Shown here piece by piece: positions 25,885 to 33,691 of a stretch of DNA of 64,000 nucleotides. The position numbers and the translations under genes are program-made. How positions within the stretch are numbered: position 1 is the first letter of the stretch; each line of letters starts with the position of its first letter. The notes below the pieces were generated by a model that was not told where the DNA came from, did no database searches, and worked only from the letters and a program-made list of their open reading frames with translations. Source of the stretch: Gammaproteobacteria bacterium (GTDB lineage Bacteria > Pseudomonadota > Gammaproteobacteria > Pseudomonadales > Pseudohongiellaceae); assembly GCA_017853205.1 (NCBI GenBank), contig JAFMKB010000004.1, forward strand, positions 1 through 64,000, in the 5' to 3' direction.

Positions 25885-26208
25885 ATGACACTCAAAAGCA
25901 CCTACCTTTTGCTTGCGATACTCGGCGCTGCAGTGCCTTATCTTTTCTTTTTAGATTTTTTCGGTGAGTACGGGGTAAGTGTTTCGGATTTCGTTGCCGC
26001 GCTTTTTGCAAATTCTGCGAGCGGCGGATTTACCGCCGATCTCCTCATTAGCTCTTTTGTATTCTGGCTATTTATGTTTGCACGTCGTTCACAGACGAAA
26101 GGCGAAAGTCCAGCACCTTGGTTTTTTATGCTTTTGAACCTTGGTATCGGTTTGTCCTGTGCTCTTCCTGCTTACCTTTATGCGCAGGCCAGTCGTGAAG
26201 CAAAATAA
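25885..26208 (+). CDS. DUF2834 small membrane protein
   Basis: 107 residues with three hydrophobic segments (about 5-25, 48-65, 78-100) and a short basic loop 'RRSQTKGE'. The pattern 'YLLLAILGAAVPYLFF' plus 'GGFTADLLISSFVFW' is that of DUF2834, of unknown function. Ribosome site 'AGAAAGGGTTACACCGTT'. It follows the GMC gene by about 75 bases in the same direction and may belong to that transcript, though nothing ties it to sugar oxidation. Confidence 0.8.
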   Translation: MTLKSTYLLLAILGAAVPYLFFLDFFGEYGVSVSDFVAALFANSASGGFTADLLISSFVFWLFMFARRSQTKGESPAPWFFMLLNLGIGLSCALPAYLYAQASREAK

Positions 26209-26226
26209 TAGTACTTCCTCAGACTA

Positions 26227-26400
26227 ATGCGCGGCGTCAAGAAACAGGATCTTCCTCAGAAAACGTGTCCCGTCTGCGAGCTGCCTTTTGCGTGGCGGAA
26301 AAAATGGGAGAAAAACTGGAACGAGGTTAAATACTGCTCGGAAAGATGTCGACGATCGGCGAAGGTCAGCCAAGCCCCAGCTTCCCCCGAACAGCGCTAA
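26227..26400 (+). CDS. DUF2256 small zinc-finger-like protein
   Basis: 57 residues, below the ORF-track cutoff. It holds '[16 protein letters not shown]' and '[11 protein letters not shown]', a CxxC plus CxxxC treble of cysteines and the conserved Trp/Lys block of DUF2256. Function unknown; zinc binding is likely. The last 35 bases overlap, on the opposite strand, the 3' end of the SulP permease gene. The ribosome site is poor. Confidence 0.82.
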   Translation: MRGVKKQDLPQKTCPVCELPFAWRKKWEKNWNEVKYCSERCRRSAKVSQAPASPEQR

Positions 26401-28090
26401 AGGCCTCAAACTGACTCAGATAAACCTCGCCGCTAAGATGCTCGAAGAAATCGGTGCGGTTGAGCATGTCCATCACGGGTCCCTTCACCTCCGACAGGTT
26501 CAGTGTAATTCCCTGCTGTTTTAAACGCAGGTTGATCGCCTCTAGTGTCTCTAATGCCGTGTAGTCAATCTCATTTATCGCCGTACACATAAGTATTACG
26601 TGTGCGATGTCGCCGTTATCGAACGCAGCAGAATAAATGCGTTCCTCAAGATAAGAGGCGTTGGCAAAGAAGAGGCTTTCGTCGACTCTAAGAGTAAGAA
26701 TCTGTGGGTAGCATTCGACCTGATAACGGCGCACATTGCGGAAATGCTCGGTGCCCTCGATAAGTCCCACTTCGGCTATATGAGGTTTGGAGGTGCGATA
26801 GAGGTGTAGACCAATCGATACCAATATGCCGCAGGAAACACCGGCTTCGACGCCGAACCCCAAGGTAATAAACATCGTGACCAACACAGCTGCCGTATCT
26901 CCCTTGGAGACGCGCCAGGTCTTTTTGATAACCGAGAAATCGACGAGGGCAATAACCGCTACAATAATCGTGGCGGCGAGGGTAGCTTTAGGTAGGCTGT
27001 AAAGTAATGGCGTTAGGAATAGAGAGACTACGCCGATAAATGCCGCGGTCATTAGACTTGCAGCCTGCGTGACAGCGCCGGCGTCGAAGTTAACAACCGA
27101 GCGTGAAAAGCCGCCGGTTACTGGAAGTCCGCCCGAAAAAGCCGAGGCGACGTTTGCGGCGCCGAGCCCAATGAGTTCTTGATCCGCATCGATCCGCTCT
27201 TGCCGCTTGCCACCTAAAGTGCGACCGACCGATACCGATTCTACGTAACCGATAATCGAAATAAGAAGCGCAGGCAACCACAGCGCCTCAATGAGTGCGA
27301 TTGAGAAATCAGGTAAAGCGAGCATTGGTAAACCAGTAGGAATAGCACCGACTACCGCAACGCCATTAGCATCAAGTCCTAGGGATGAAACCGCAACTAT
27401 CGTCGCAATGACTGCTAGCACAGGTGCGACCTTGGTCAGCAGCTGCGCGCGGAAACGACTGACGCCGAGCTTTGTAAGAAACGAAACGCCGCTTCTCTTC
27501 ACAAGCATCAAAAAGACAATTACGCCCACGCCTATCCAAAGGGTCGAAAAATTAAGCTGTGGGATATGTATCCAAATTGAGTGGAGAAGTTCACCGATCG
27601 TATCTCCGCCAGCCTGGATGCCGAAAATATGGCGCAGCTGACTGAGCGCGATAATGATAGCCGACGCAGTTATAAACGCCGACACGACGGTGTGCGAAAG
27701 AAAGTTGGCAAGAAACCCGAGTCTCAATAAACCAAATACGGCGAGCATGCCTCCGGACAGTGCTGCAAGAGTAATGGCAGCAGCAGTTGCGCTGACGCCA
27801 TCACTCGCTGAAACCTCACCGACAGCAGCCGCCGTCATGAGCGAGGCGATTGCCACCGGTCCTACCGACAGTGTGCTACTGCTACCAAAAAGCGCGTACA
27901 CAGCGAGTGGAAGAATACTGGCGTAGAGGCCGACTTCCGCAGGCAGTCCAGCTAACAGCGCATAGGCTAAGGATTGCGGTATTAGCATAATTGTCACAAT
28001 GATCGCAGCGATCAGGTCACTGCTAAAAGTCTGTCCATCGTAACCGCGTATCCAGCGCAGCGCCGGCAGTAATTTATCGCTCCTTCGCAT
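26366..28090 (-). CDS. SulP-family anion permease with C-terminal STAS domain
   Basis: 574 residues. The N-terminal 400 contain ten or more membrane segments with '[21 protein letters not shown]' typical of SulP transporters. The last 130 residues form a STAS domain ('[20 protein letters not shown]', '[20 protein letters not shown]'). SulP proteins move sulfate, bicarbonate or related anions. The gene is 70 bases downstream of the SQR fusion in the sulfide-oxidation operon, so movement of sulfite, thiosulfate or sulfate is plausible but inferred. Its 3' end overlaps the DUF2256 gene convergently. Confidence 0.92.
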   Translation of the reverse strand: MRRSDKLLPALRWIRGYDGQTFSSDLIAAIIVTIMLIPQSLAYALLAGLPAEVGLYASILPLAVYALFGSSSTLSVGPVAIASLMTAAAVGEVSASDGVSATAAAITLAALSGGMLAVFGLLRLGFLANFLSHTVVSAFITASAIIIALSQLRHIFGIQAGGDTIGELLHSIWIHIPQLNFSTLWIGVGVIVFLMLVKRSGVSFLTKLGVSRFRAQLLTKVAPVLAVIATIVAVSSLGLDANGVAVVGAIPTGLPMLALPDFSIALIEALWLPALLISIIGYVESVSVGRTLGGKRQERIDADQELIGLGAANVASAFSGGLPVTGGFSRSVVNFDAGAVTQAASLMTAAFIGVVSLFLTPLLYSLPKATLAATIIVAVIALVDFSVIKKTWRVSKGDTAAVLVTMFITLGFGVEAGVSCGILVSIGLHLYRTSKPHIAEVGLIEGTEHFRNVRRYQVECYPQILTLRVDESLFFANASYLEERIYSAAFDNGDIAHVILMCTAINEIDYTALETLEAINLRLKQQGITLNLSEVKGPVMDMLNRTDFFEHLSGEVYLSQFEAFSAVRGKLGLG

Positions 28091-28160
28091 TCAACTCTTT
28101 CCTTGGTTCACGGTACTTAATTTTGCTGCAGTGCAGGACGCATCTGCAGCGCAATAAAGA

Positions 28161-29870
28161 CTAACTTCTTAGCGACTTCAGCTTCTTGGGTGCTGCGAGC
28201 CACTCGCGACCCTTCAACATCGCATGCCAATAGATCGCGGGGAGCATGTCCTTTTTAAGAATCCACGCTGCCCACGTTGGGCGAGTGCCATTAAGTAAAA
28301 ATGACGGAAATGAAGGAAGAAGCTTGCCACCATAGCCAAACTCCGCGAGCACAATCTTACCGCGTTCGACCGTAAGTGGGCACGAACCGTAGCCATCGTA
28401 TCCTGCCTGGAGATCTCGACCGTTAATAGAGCTAATGATGTTAGCAGCCACAACCGGCACCTGCTTGCGCACAGCAGCCATGGTTTTGGCATTGGGGGTG
28501 TTCATTACGTCGCCTAATCCCCAAACATTCGCAAATTTCTTATGTTGCAGACTGAATTGATCGACGTCGAGCCAGCCACCGGCATCGGCAAGTACGCTGT
28601 TAGCAACAAAATCCGGCGCTTTCTGTGGTGGGCACACGTGAATCATATCGAACTCTTCGCAGATTACGTCATTCTCTTTCCCTTCCTCAGACGATTTAAA
28701 ATAGGCGCGCTTATTTTCGCCGTCGACTTCGACAAGAGTATGATTGAAATGAGTCTTGGCATGGTATTTCTCAATATATTTCTGCAGCGCTGGAACGTAC
28801 GCTGCGACACCGAAAAGAACTCCGCCAGCATTGAAGAAATCGATGTTGATATCTTTTAGCGCACCGGTGCGACGCCAATGGTCGCCGGAAAGATATAACG
28901 CTTTCTGAGGAGCGCCCGCGCATTTGATCGGCATCGGTGGTTGGGTAAAGATTGCGCGCCCTTTCTTAAGTCCTTTTACAAGTTCCCAAGTGTAGGCTGA
29001 ATATTCATAGGAATAGTTGGACGTGACGCCGTTCTTACCGAGACTCTCTTTGAGCCCTTTGATGCCATCCCAGTTAAGCACAAGCCCGGGAGCGACGATA
29101 AGGTGCTGATAATGAAGCGACTGCTCGTTATCTAACTGAACCGTATTTTCGGTCGGTGTAAAGCCGACGGCAGCTTGTTTGATCCATGAGACGTTGCTAG
29201 GAATCAGGTCGCGCATGTTGCGCTTTGTTTGCGTGTTGTTGAACACGCCTCCGCCTACCATTGTCCACCCAGGCTGATAGTAATGTGACTCGGCTGGATC
29301 TACCAAGGCGATACGTAAATCGCCTTTACGTTTGAGTAGGCTCGCTGCTGCAGCGATCCCTCCCGATCCTGCGCCAACTATTACCACGTCGAACGAAGGT
29401 TTTGCTGCACCCTCGTTCTGTGTAGAAGCAGCGGCGATTTCTTTGTCTGCGACATAGGGTTTGACTGCGTCGGTAACATCGAATCCGACTTCCTTCGCCT
29501 TTTCGAGTACCTCCTGAGCGCCGGCGCCTCGACTAACCGCTGCGGCTGACCAAAGGCAAACCGTTCGATTACCGGTTCGGCAGTAGGCGTGAATTTTCTC
29601 GGCTTTCGCTTGGGCCTGCTCGAGTAAGTCAGCGAAAGTCTGAACCTGCGCATCTGTCTGTTCGCCTGACTTGAAAGGCAGATTAACGACCGCAATCCCT
29701 AGCGCGTCAGCAGCAGCCGAAATAGCGTCAAATGTCACTTGGTCTTGCGACTCGCCATCGGGACGATTGCAAACGAGTGTTGTTACGCCATTGGCTTTCA
29801 GTTCGGCAAGATCATCTATTTCAACTTGAGCCGAAACTGTGAGTGTGTCGTTTAGCGTCATGATGCGCAT
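28161..29870 (-). CDS. Blh (DUF442) phosphatase-like domain fused to type II sulfide:quinone oxidoreductase
   Basis: 569 residues, a two-domain fusion. Residues 1-135 are a DUF442/Blh domain with 'YCRTGNR' (Cys97), found alone or fused to sulfur genes. From about 158 a flavoprotein begins: 'VVIVGAGSGGIAAA', 'KCAGAPQKALYLS' (Cys317) and 'GYGSCPLTVERGKIVLAEF' region (Cys497). The two cysteines match the redox pair of type II SQR (the mitochondrial SQOR kind), which oxidises sulfide to a persulfide and reduces quinone. A C-terminal amphipathic stretch would bind the membrane. Ribosome site 'CTAGGAGAAGAACA'. It follows the persulfide dioxygenase gene. The Blh domain's role in SQR fusions is not established. 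Confidence 0.92.
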   Translation of the reverse strand: MRIMTLNDTLTVSAQVEIDDLAELKANGVTTLVCNRPDGESQDQVTFDAISAAADALGIAVVNLPFKSGEQTDAQVQTFADLLEQAQAKAEKIHAYCRTGNRTVCLWSAAAVSRGAGAQEVLEKAKEVGFDVTDAVKPYVADKEIAAASTQNEGAAKPSFDVVIVGAGSGGIAAAASLLKRKGDLRIALVDPAESHYYQPGWTMVGGGVFNNTQTKRNMRDLIPSNVSWIKQAAVGFTPTENTVQLDNEQSLHYQHLIVAPGLVLNWDGIKGLKESLGKNGVTSNYSYEYSAYTWELVKGLKKGRAIFTQPPMPIKCAGAPQKALYLSGDHWRRTGALKDINIDFFNAGGVLFGVAAYVPALQKYIEKYHAKTHFNHTLVEVDGENKRAYFKSSEEGKENDVICEEFDMIHVCPPQKAPDFVANSVLADAGGWLDVDQFSLQHKKFANVWGLGDVMNTPNAKTMAAVRKQVPVVAANIISSINGRDLQAGYDGYGSCPLTVERGKIVLAEFGYGGKLLPSFPSFLLNGTRPTWAAWILKKDMLPAIYWHAMLKGREWLAAPKKLKSLRS

Positions 29871-29960
29871 TGTTCTTCTCCTAGAATTTTTACTTAGAGC
29901 TAGTCATTATTTATGTTTATTCTTTAACAGAAATGATCTAAAGGTCTGAATCTACTCGTG

Positions 29961-30851
29961 CTATTTGAATGCATTTATTGGCACTTTGAGATAGACGAGC
30001 CCATTGTCCTCGGCTGCAGGAAATTCACCAGCGCGAACGTTGACCTGTAGCGACGGCAGGATTAAATGCGGCATGGCGAGTGTTTTATCTCGCGCGGTAC
30101 GCATTTTCACAAATTCATCTTCGCTTATAGATTGGTTGACATGGATATTTCGCTCGCGTTCCTCAGCGATGGTTGTTTCATACTCGAGCTCGCGGTCATT
30201 TGGGCCATAGTCGTGGCACATAAACACACGGGTCTCACCAGGGAGCTGAAGCAATTTGTGAATTGAGCGGTAAAGTGTAGCAGCATCGCCCCCAGGGAAG
30301 TCGGCACGCGCAGTTCCGGCGTCCGGCATAAATAGCGTATCGCCTACGAATAGCGCATCACCGATTAGATGCGACATACACGCAGGTGTGTGTCCAGGGG
30401 TATGCATAACATGCCCTTCGAGATTTCCGATTTTATAAGTTTCCCCGTCAGTGAAGAGGTGATCGAACTGCGAGCCATCGTGAGCAAGTTCGTTATCGAT
30501 GTTATAGATACCGCCGAAAACTTTTTGCACTGTCTTTATTTGTTCGCCAATAGCGAGCTTTCCACCGATCTTATCGCATATGTAATGGCCTGCAGAAATA
30601 TGATCGGCATGCGCATGCGTTTCGATTATCCATTCAATCCTTAGCTCGTTGTCGCGGATAAACTTTATCATCGCATCCGCGCCTTCATGGCTAATGCCGC
30701 CTGACGCGTAATCCAAGCCGAGCACGCTATCGATTATTGCGCACGCGGCAGAGCTAGGATCTTTGACGACATAAGAGAATGTATTGCTCTCGGCATCAAA
30801 GAATGGCGTGACGACTGGAATCAAAGTGCTGTTATCGATCGCTGCGTTCAT
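29961..30851 (-). CDS. Persulfide dioxygenase (ETHE1/Blh-type metallo-beta-lactamase fold)
   Basis: 296 residues from ATG 30851, preceded by 'AAGGAGGTCAAC'; the track start adds 17 residues ahead of this strong site. 'ETHAHADHISAG' (His79, His81, Asp83, His84), 'HTPGHTPACMSHLIGDALFVG' region and 'MCHDYG' give the mononuclear iron ligands of ETHE1-like enzymes, which oxidise glutathione persulfide to sulfite. Encoded directly before the SQR fusion and after cydB, it completes a sulfide to persulfide to sulfite route in the cytoplasm. Confidence 0.92.
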   Translation of the reverse strand: MNAAIDNSTLIPVVTPFFDAESNTFSYVVKDPSSAACAIIDSVLGLDYASGGISHEGADAMIKFIRDNELRIEWIIETHAHADHISAGHYICDKIGGKLAIGEQIKTVQKVFGGIYNIDNELAHDGSQFDHLFTDGETYKIGNLEGHVMHTPGHTPACMSHLIGDALFVGDTLFMPDAGTARADFPGGDAATLYRSIHKLLQLPGETRVFMCHDYGPNDRELEYETTIAEERERNIHVNQSISEDEFVKMRTARDKTLAMPHLILPSLQVNVRAGEFPAAEDNGLVYLKVPINAFK

Positions 30852-30915
30852 GTTGACCTCCTTGTTTCGCTCCCACGCTAACGCAAGAGTGATTAGTTTC
30901 AAATTCTTGAGATGT

Positions 30916-31908
30916 TTATTCGTAGCTCAATGGCCGTGATTTTCCGTAGAAAATTTTATAAATAAATGCTGTGTAGATCAGAATCATGGGAACTGCGATT
31001 GCCGTTCCTATGAGGGCAAATTCGAGTGATGCGGTGGAGGCAGCGCTCTCCCAAATATCAAGTTTTCCGATGACGATATCTGGGAAGATGCTATAAGCGA
31101 GTCCTAATGCCATCATCAGACACATCACTACCATGCACACGAAAACAATCCAGCCATAACCGGCTCTTAAGATCTCTTCCTTAGACAATACCCATAGCGC
31201 AGTGATATAGGCAACGCCTGTCATTAGTGGGATAGGGAGTAAGCCGATTGCTGCGGGCAAAGTGAACCACTTCGCCGCAATCGTGCTACTTGCAATGGGT
31301 GTAGCAATTGAAATTAGAAATAGACCGATGCCCATCGGCAAAATGGCTGTGCGCGCCCATTTGGCAGCTTTCGTGTAGATCTCACCAGAACTTTTAATGA
31401 ATAACCATCCGCACCCGAGAACGACATAGAAGGCTGGAAGTGAGAAAGAAATTGCTATCGAGAATGCGATGCTAGTGAAACTGCTTTCGAGTCCCATAAC
31501 ATAAGTGCCGAGCATCCAACCCTGCGCCATGGCTGCTAGAAGTGAACCTATGAAGAACAGATTGTTCCATAGGCGTTTGTACTCTGCTGTGACCTTCACG
31601 CGGAAATCGAATGCTACACCTCGCAAGATCAAGCCAAATAACATGAGCGTAACTGGGATATAAAGGTGTGTCAGGATCATGCCGTGCGCGCTAGGGAAGG
31701 CTATGAGCAAAATACCTATGCCAAGCACTATCCAAGTCTCGTTTGCGTCCCAGAAAGGCCCGATGGTTTCAATCATGCGGTCTTTCTCATCGTCAGTTGC
31801 AAGCGGGAGCAAGATTCCAATTCCGAGATCGTAGCCGTCTAGAATAATATAGAGCAGTAGGGCTAGCCCCATTAGGCTTACAAAAATTAGCGGTAGCCAA
31901 TACTCCAT
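30916..31908 (-). CDS. cydB: Cytochrome bd-type quinol oxidase subunit II
   Basis: 330 residues, all hydrophobic segments with short loops. 'ILDGYDLGIGILLPLATDD' near the N-terminus and 'GPFWDANETWIVLGIGIL' are diagnostic CydB motifs. The start ATG shares one base with the cydA stop (TAATG), so translation is coupled. With CydA it forms a quinol:oxygen oxidoreductase of the inner membrane. The pair looks like the cyanide-insensitive CioAB type. Such enzymes resist sulfide, which suits the operon with SQR and persulfide dioxygenase. Confidence 0.95.
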   Translation of the reverse strand: MEYWLPLIFVSLMGLALLLYIILDGYDLGIGILLPLATDDEKDRMIETIGPFWDANETWIVLGIGILLIAFPSAHGMILTHLYIPVTLMLFGLILRGVAFDFRVKVTAEYKRLWNNLFFIGSLLAAMAQGWMLGTYVMGLESSFTSIAFSIAISFSLPAFYVVLGCGWLFIKSSGEIYTKAAKWARTAILPMGIGLFLISIATPIASSTIAAKWFTLPAAIGLLPIPLMTGVAYITALWVLSKEEILRAGYGWIVFVCMVVMCLMMALGLAYSIFPDIVIGKLDIWESAASTASLEFALIGTAIAVPMILIYTAFIYKIFYGKSRPLSYE

Positions 31909-33281
31909 TATAGCGCTCCTAGGGTGACTGCTGATCCAGGCGTACCTATGCTAGGCGCTGCGAAATCCATGCTTTCTTTTAGCGAGCGTGCCGGCTTAGA
32001 AGACATGTGCATAAGCGTGAGGATGTAGAATAGAAGTAGGAATGCATACAGCAGCAGGTATCCGATTAAGGTGCTGAGCACCATGCCGCCTGCGTGGTCG
32101 GCAACAACTTCGCTCGCGCGGATATAACCTTGTACAACCCAAGGCTGACGACCTATTTCGGTAACATACCAGCCTGCGAGGCTTGCGACCCATCCGGCGA
32201 ATGTCATCCAGCTAAGCGTGCGCAGTAACCAAGGGCCGACCTTGTCGCGAAAGAGCGCATAGCTGCCCCACCAGGCGACTGCGAGCATCAGGAAGCCCAT
32301 GCCGACCATTACGCGGAAGCTCCAGAAAAGAGGAGCAACCGGTGGGTGTGCCTCTTCGAATTCATTCAATCCCTTAAGTTCGCCGTCGGCATGATGCGTC
32401 AGGATGATGCTCGCGAGCTTCGGTACTTCAACTGCAAAATGCGTTGTGCGTGTTTCTTCATCCGGAAATCCGAACAGGGTAAGGGGTGCGCCTTTTTCTG
32501 TCTCCCAGATGCCCTCGACTGCGGCGATTTTGGCAGGCTGGTTCTCCAGAGCAACAAGCCCATGTAAGTCGCCTACAAAAATCTGAATAGGAGCGACGAT
32601 TGCCGCAAGCACGACGCCTGTGCGAATTACCTTCCAAGTGGCGGGTCCATCAACGTTCTTGCGGGCACGCCATGCACTAATGCCGGCGACAAAGAAGGCC
32701 GAGGTAAGAAGAGATGCGGTAACCGTGTGTATAAATCGATACTTGAACGAAGGATTAAATATTATTTCCATCCAGTCGTCGACCATGAACACGCCATTTT
32801 CTATCGTGAAACCTGCAGGCGTATGCATCCACGAGTTGAGGCTGAGGATCCAGAAGGCTGAGGTTGTGGTGCCAATCGCAACGAGGAAAGACGAGATTAG
32901 GTGTACGCGGTTAGACACAAGGTTTTTTCCGTAAAGCATAATGCCAAGGAAAGAGGCTTCCAGGAAAAAAGCAGTAAGTACCTCGTAGCCGAGTAGAGGG
33001 CCTGCGATATTTCCGACACGCTCCATGAAACCTGGCCAGTTGGTGCCAAACTGAAAACTCATGGTGATGCCAGAAACTACGCCTAATGCGAAGGTGAGCG
33101 CAAAAACTTTTACCCAAAAGAAATAAGCGTATTCCCAGTCTTTGTCACCGGTGAGCGTGTAGCGTAGGCGAAAAAAAACAAGAAGCCAGCACAGTCCGAT
33201 TGAGATGCTAGGAAACAAAATATGGAAACTGATATTGGCGGCAAACTGAATGCGCGAAAGAAGGAAGGGATCGAGTTCCAT
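31908..33281 (-). CDS. cydA: Cytochrome bd-type quinol oxidase subunit I (CioA-like)
   Basis: 457 residues from ATG 33281, preceded by 'CGGAGACACTACCA'; the track start 33356 adds 25 residues with no membrane logic. 'SRIQFAANISFHILFPSIS' has the heme His near residue 20, a second His lies in 'FIHTVTASLLTSAFF', and 'EIGRQPWVVQG' is the conserved quinol-oxidase motif. The Q-loop region is short, the form seen in cyanide-insensitive oxidases. Located between the 29-residue membrane peptide gene and cydB. Expression probably depends on the sigma54 promoter at 33501-33516 and the FisR-like regulator. Confidence 0.95.
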   Translation of the reverse strand: MELDPFLLSRIQFAANISFHILFPSISIGLCWLLVFFRLRYTLTGDKDWEYAYFFWVKVFALTFALGVVSGITMSFQFGTNWPGFMERVGNIAGPLLGYEVLTAFFLEASFLGIMLYGKNLVSNRVHLISSFLVAIGTTTSAFWILSLNSWMHTPAGFTIENGVFMVDDWMEIIFNPSFKYRFIHTVTASLLTSAFFVAGISAWRARKNVDGPATWKVIRTGVVLAAIVAPIQIFVGDLHGLVALENQPAKIAAVEGIWETEKGAPLTLFGFPDEETRTTHFAVEVPKLASIILTHHADGELKGLNEFEEAHPPVAPLFWSFRVMVGMGFLMLAVAWWGSYALFRDKVGPWLLRTLSWMTFAGWVASLAGWYVTEIGRQPWVVQGYIRASEVVADHAGGMVLSTLIGYLLLYAFLLLFYILTLMHMSSKPARSLKESMDFAAPSIGTPGSAVTLGAL

Positions 33282-33328
33282 TGGTAGTGTCTCCGAGAGG
33301 CGTGTGGTCTTCTGGTCAAAGATGCTGG

Positions 33329-33418
33329 TTAGAGCAGGTAGGTCCAAATAGCCCAACAGACGAGTGCAGTGGTCGGCGCTACGAACATCATGAGGACCAT
33401 ATTTTTAATGTGTATCAT
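33329..33418 (-). CDS. 29-residue single-span membrane peptide ahead of cydA
   Basis: Too short for the ORF track. ATG 33418 follows 'GGAGACACTCCG', almost the same initiation sequence as that of cydA ('GGAGACACTACCA'), and the frame reads 'MIHIKNMVLMMF' then 'VAPTTALVCWAIWTYLL' and TAA. One hydrophobic helix with a short basic N-terminus is expected. It lies 47 bases upstream of cydA in the sigma54-driven transcript. Known bd oxidases carry tiny third subunits (CydX, CydS), so this may be one, encoded first instead of last. Sequence is too short to place in a family. Confidence 0.65.
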   Translation of the reverse strand: MIHIKNMVLMMFVAPTTALVCWAIWTYLL

Positions 33419-33500
33419 CGGAGTGTCTCCTTGCTAGCGTGAACGGCGACGGGGTAAGCGCCTGTCGCCAAGCAATAAATTAAGTCTTGTACTGAAGGTT

Positions 33501-33516
33501 TGCAGTACTCGTGCCA
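33501..33516 (-). promoter_or_regulatory. Near-consensus sigma54 promoter for the cyd-pdo-sqr operon
   Basis: On the minus strand it reads TGGCACGAGTACTGCA, matching TGGCACG-N4-TTGCA at all but one base, with GG and GC in the right spacing. Transcription would start near 33490, about 70 bases ahead of the 29-residue peptide gene. The divergent regulator is a sigma54 activator. Confidence 0.85.
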
Positions 33517-33622
33517 ACTTCTTGATAACTTCCTAACCTATTGTTTTTTATGAAGTAAAATTATAGGAGCGCGGATTTTGTGCGTGTTTCAACAAGCGAG
33601 GTGATAATAATATGGAGATAGC

Positions 33623-33675
33623 TGCCAGAAATGGCTACAATCCAGCCAGTTTTGTCAAAAATGCCAAATTTGGCA
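33623..33675. promoter_or_regulatory. Three tandem dyads, candidate enhancer sites for the FisR-like activator
   Basis: TGCCAGAAATGGCT (33623-33636), AGCCAGTTTTGTCA (33644-33657) and TGCCAAATTTGGCA (33662-33675, a perfect palindrome) follow the pattern TGCCA-N4-TGGCA. Centres are 21 and 18 bases apart, about two helical turns, as expected for a hexameric activator. They are 107-175 bases upstream of the sigma54 promoter and directly before the regulator gene, so autoregulation is possible. Confidence 0.65.
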
Positions 33676-33691
33676 GTAAGTAGGGTCATCC

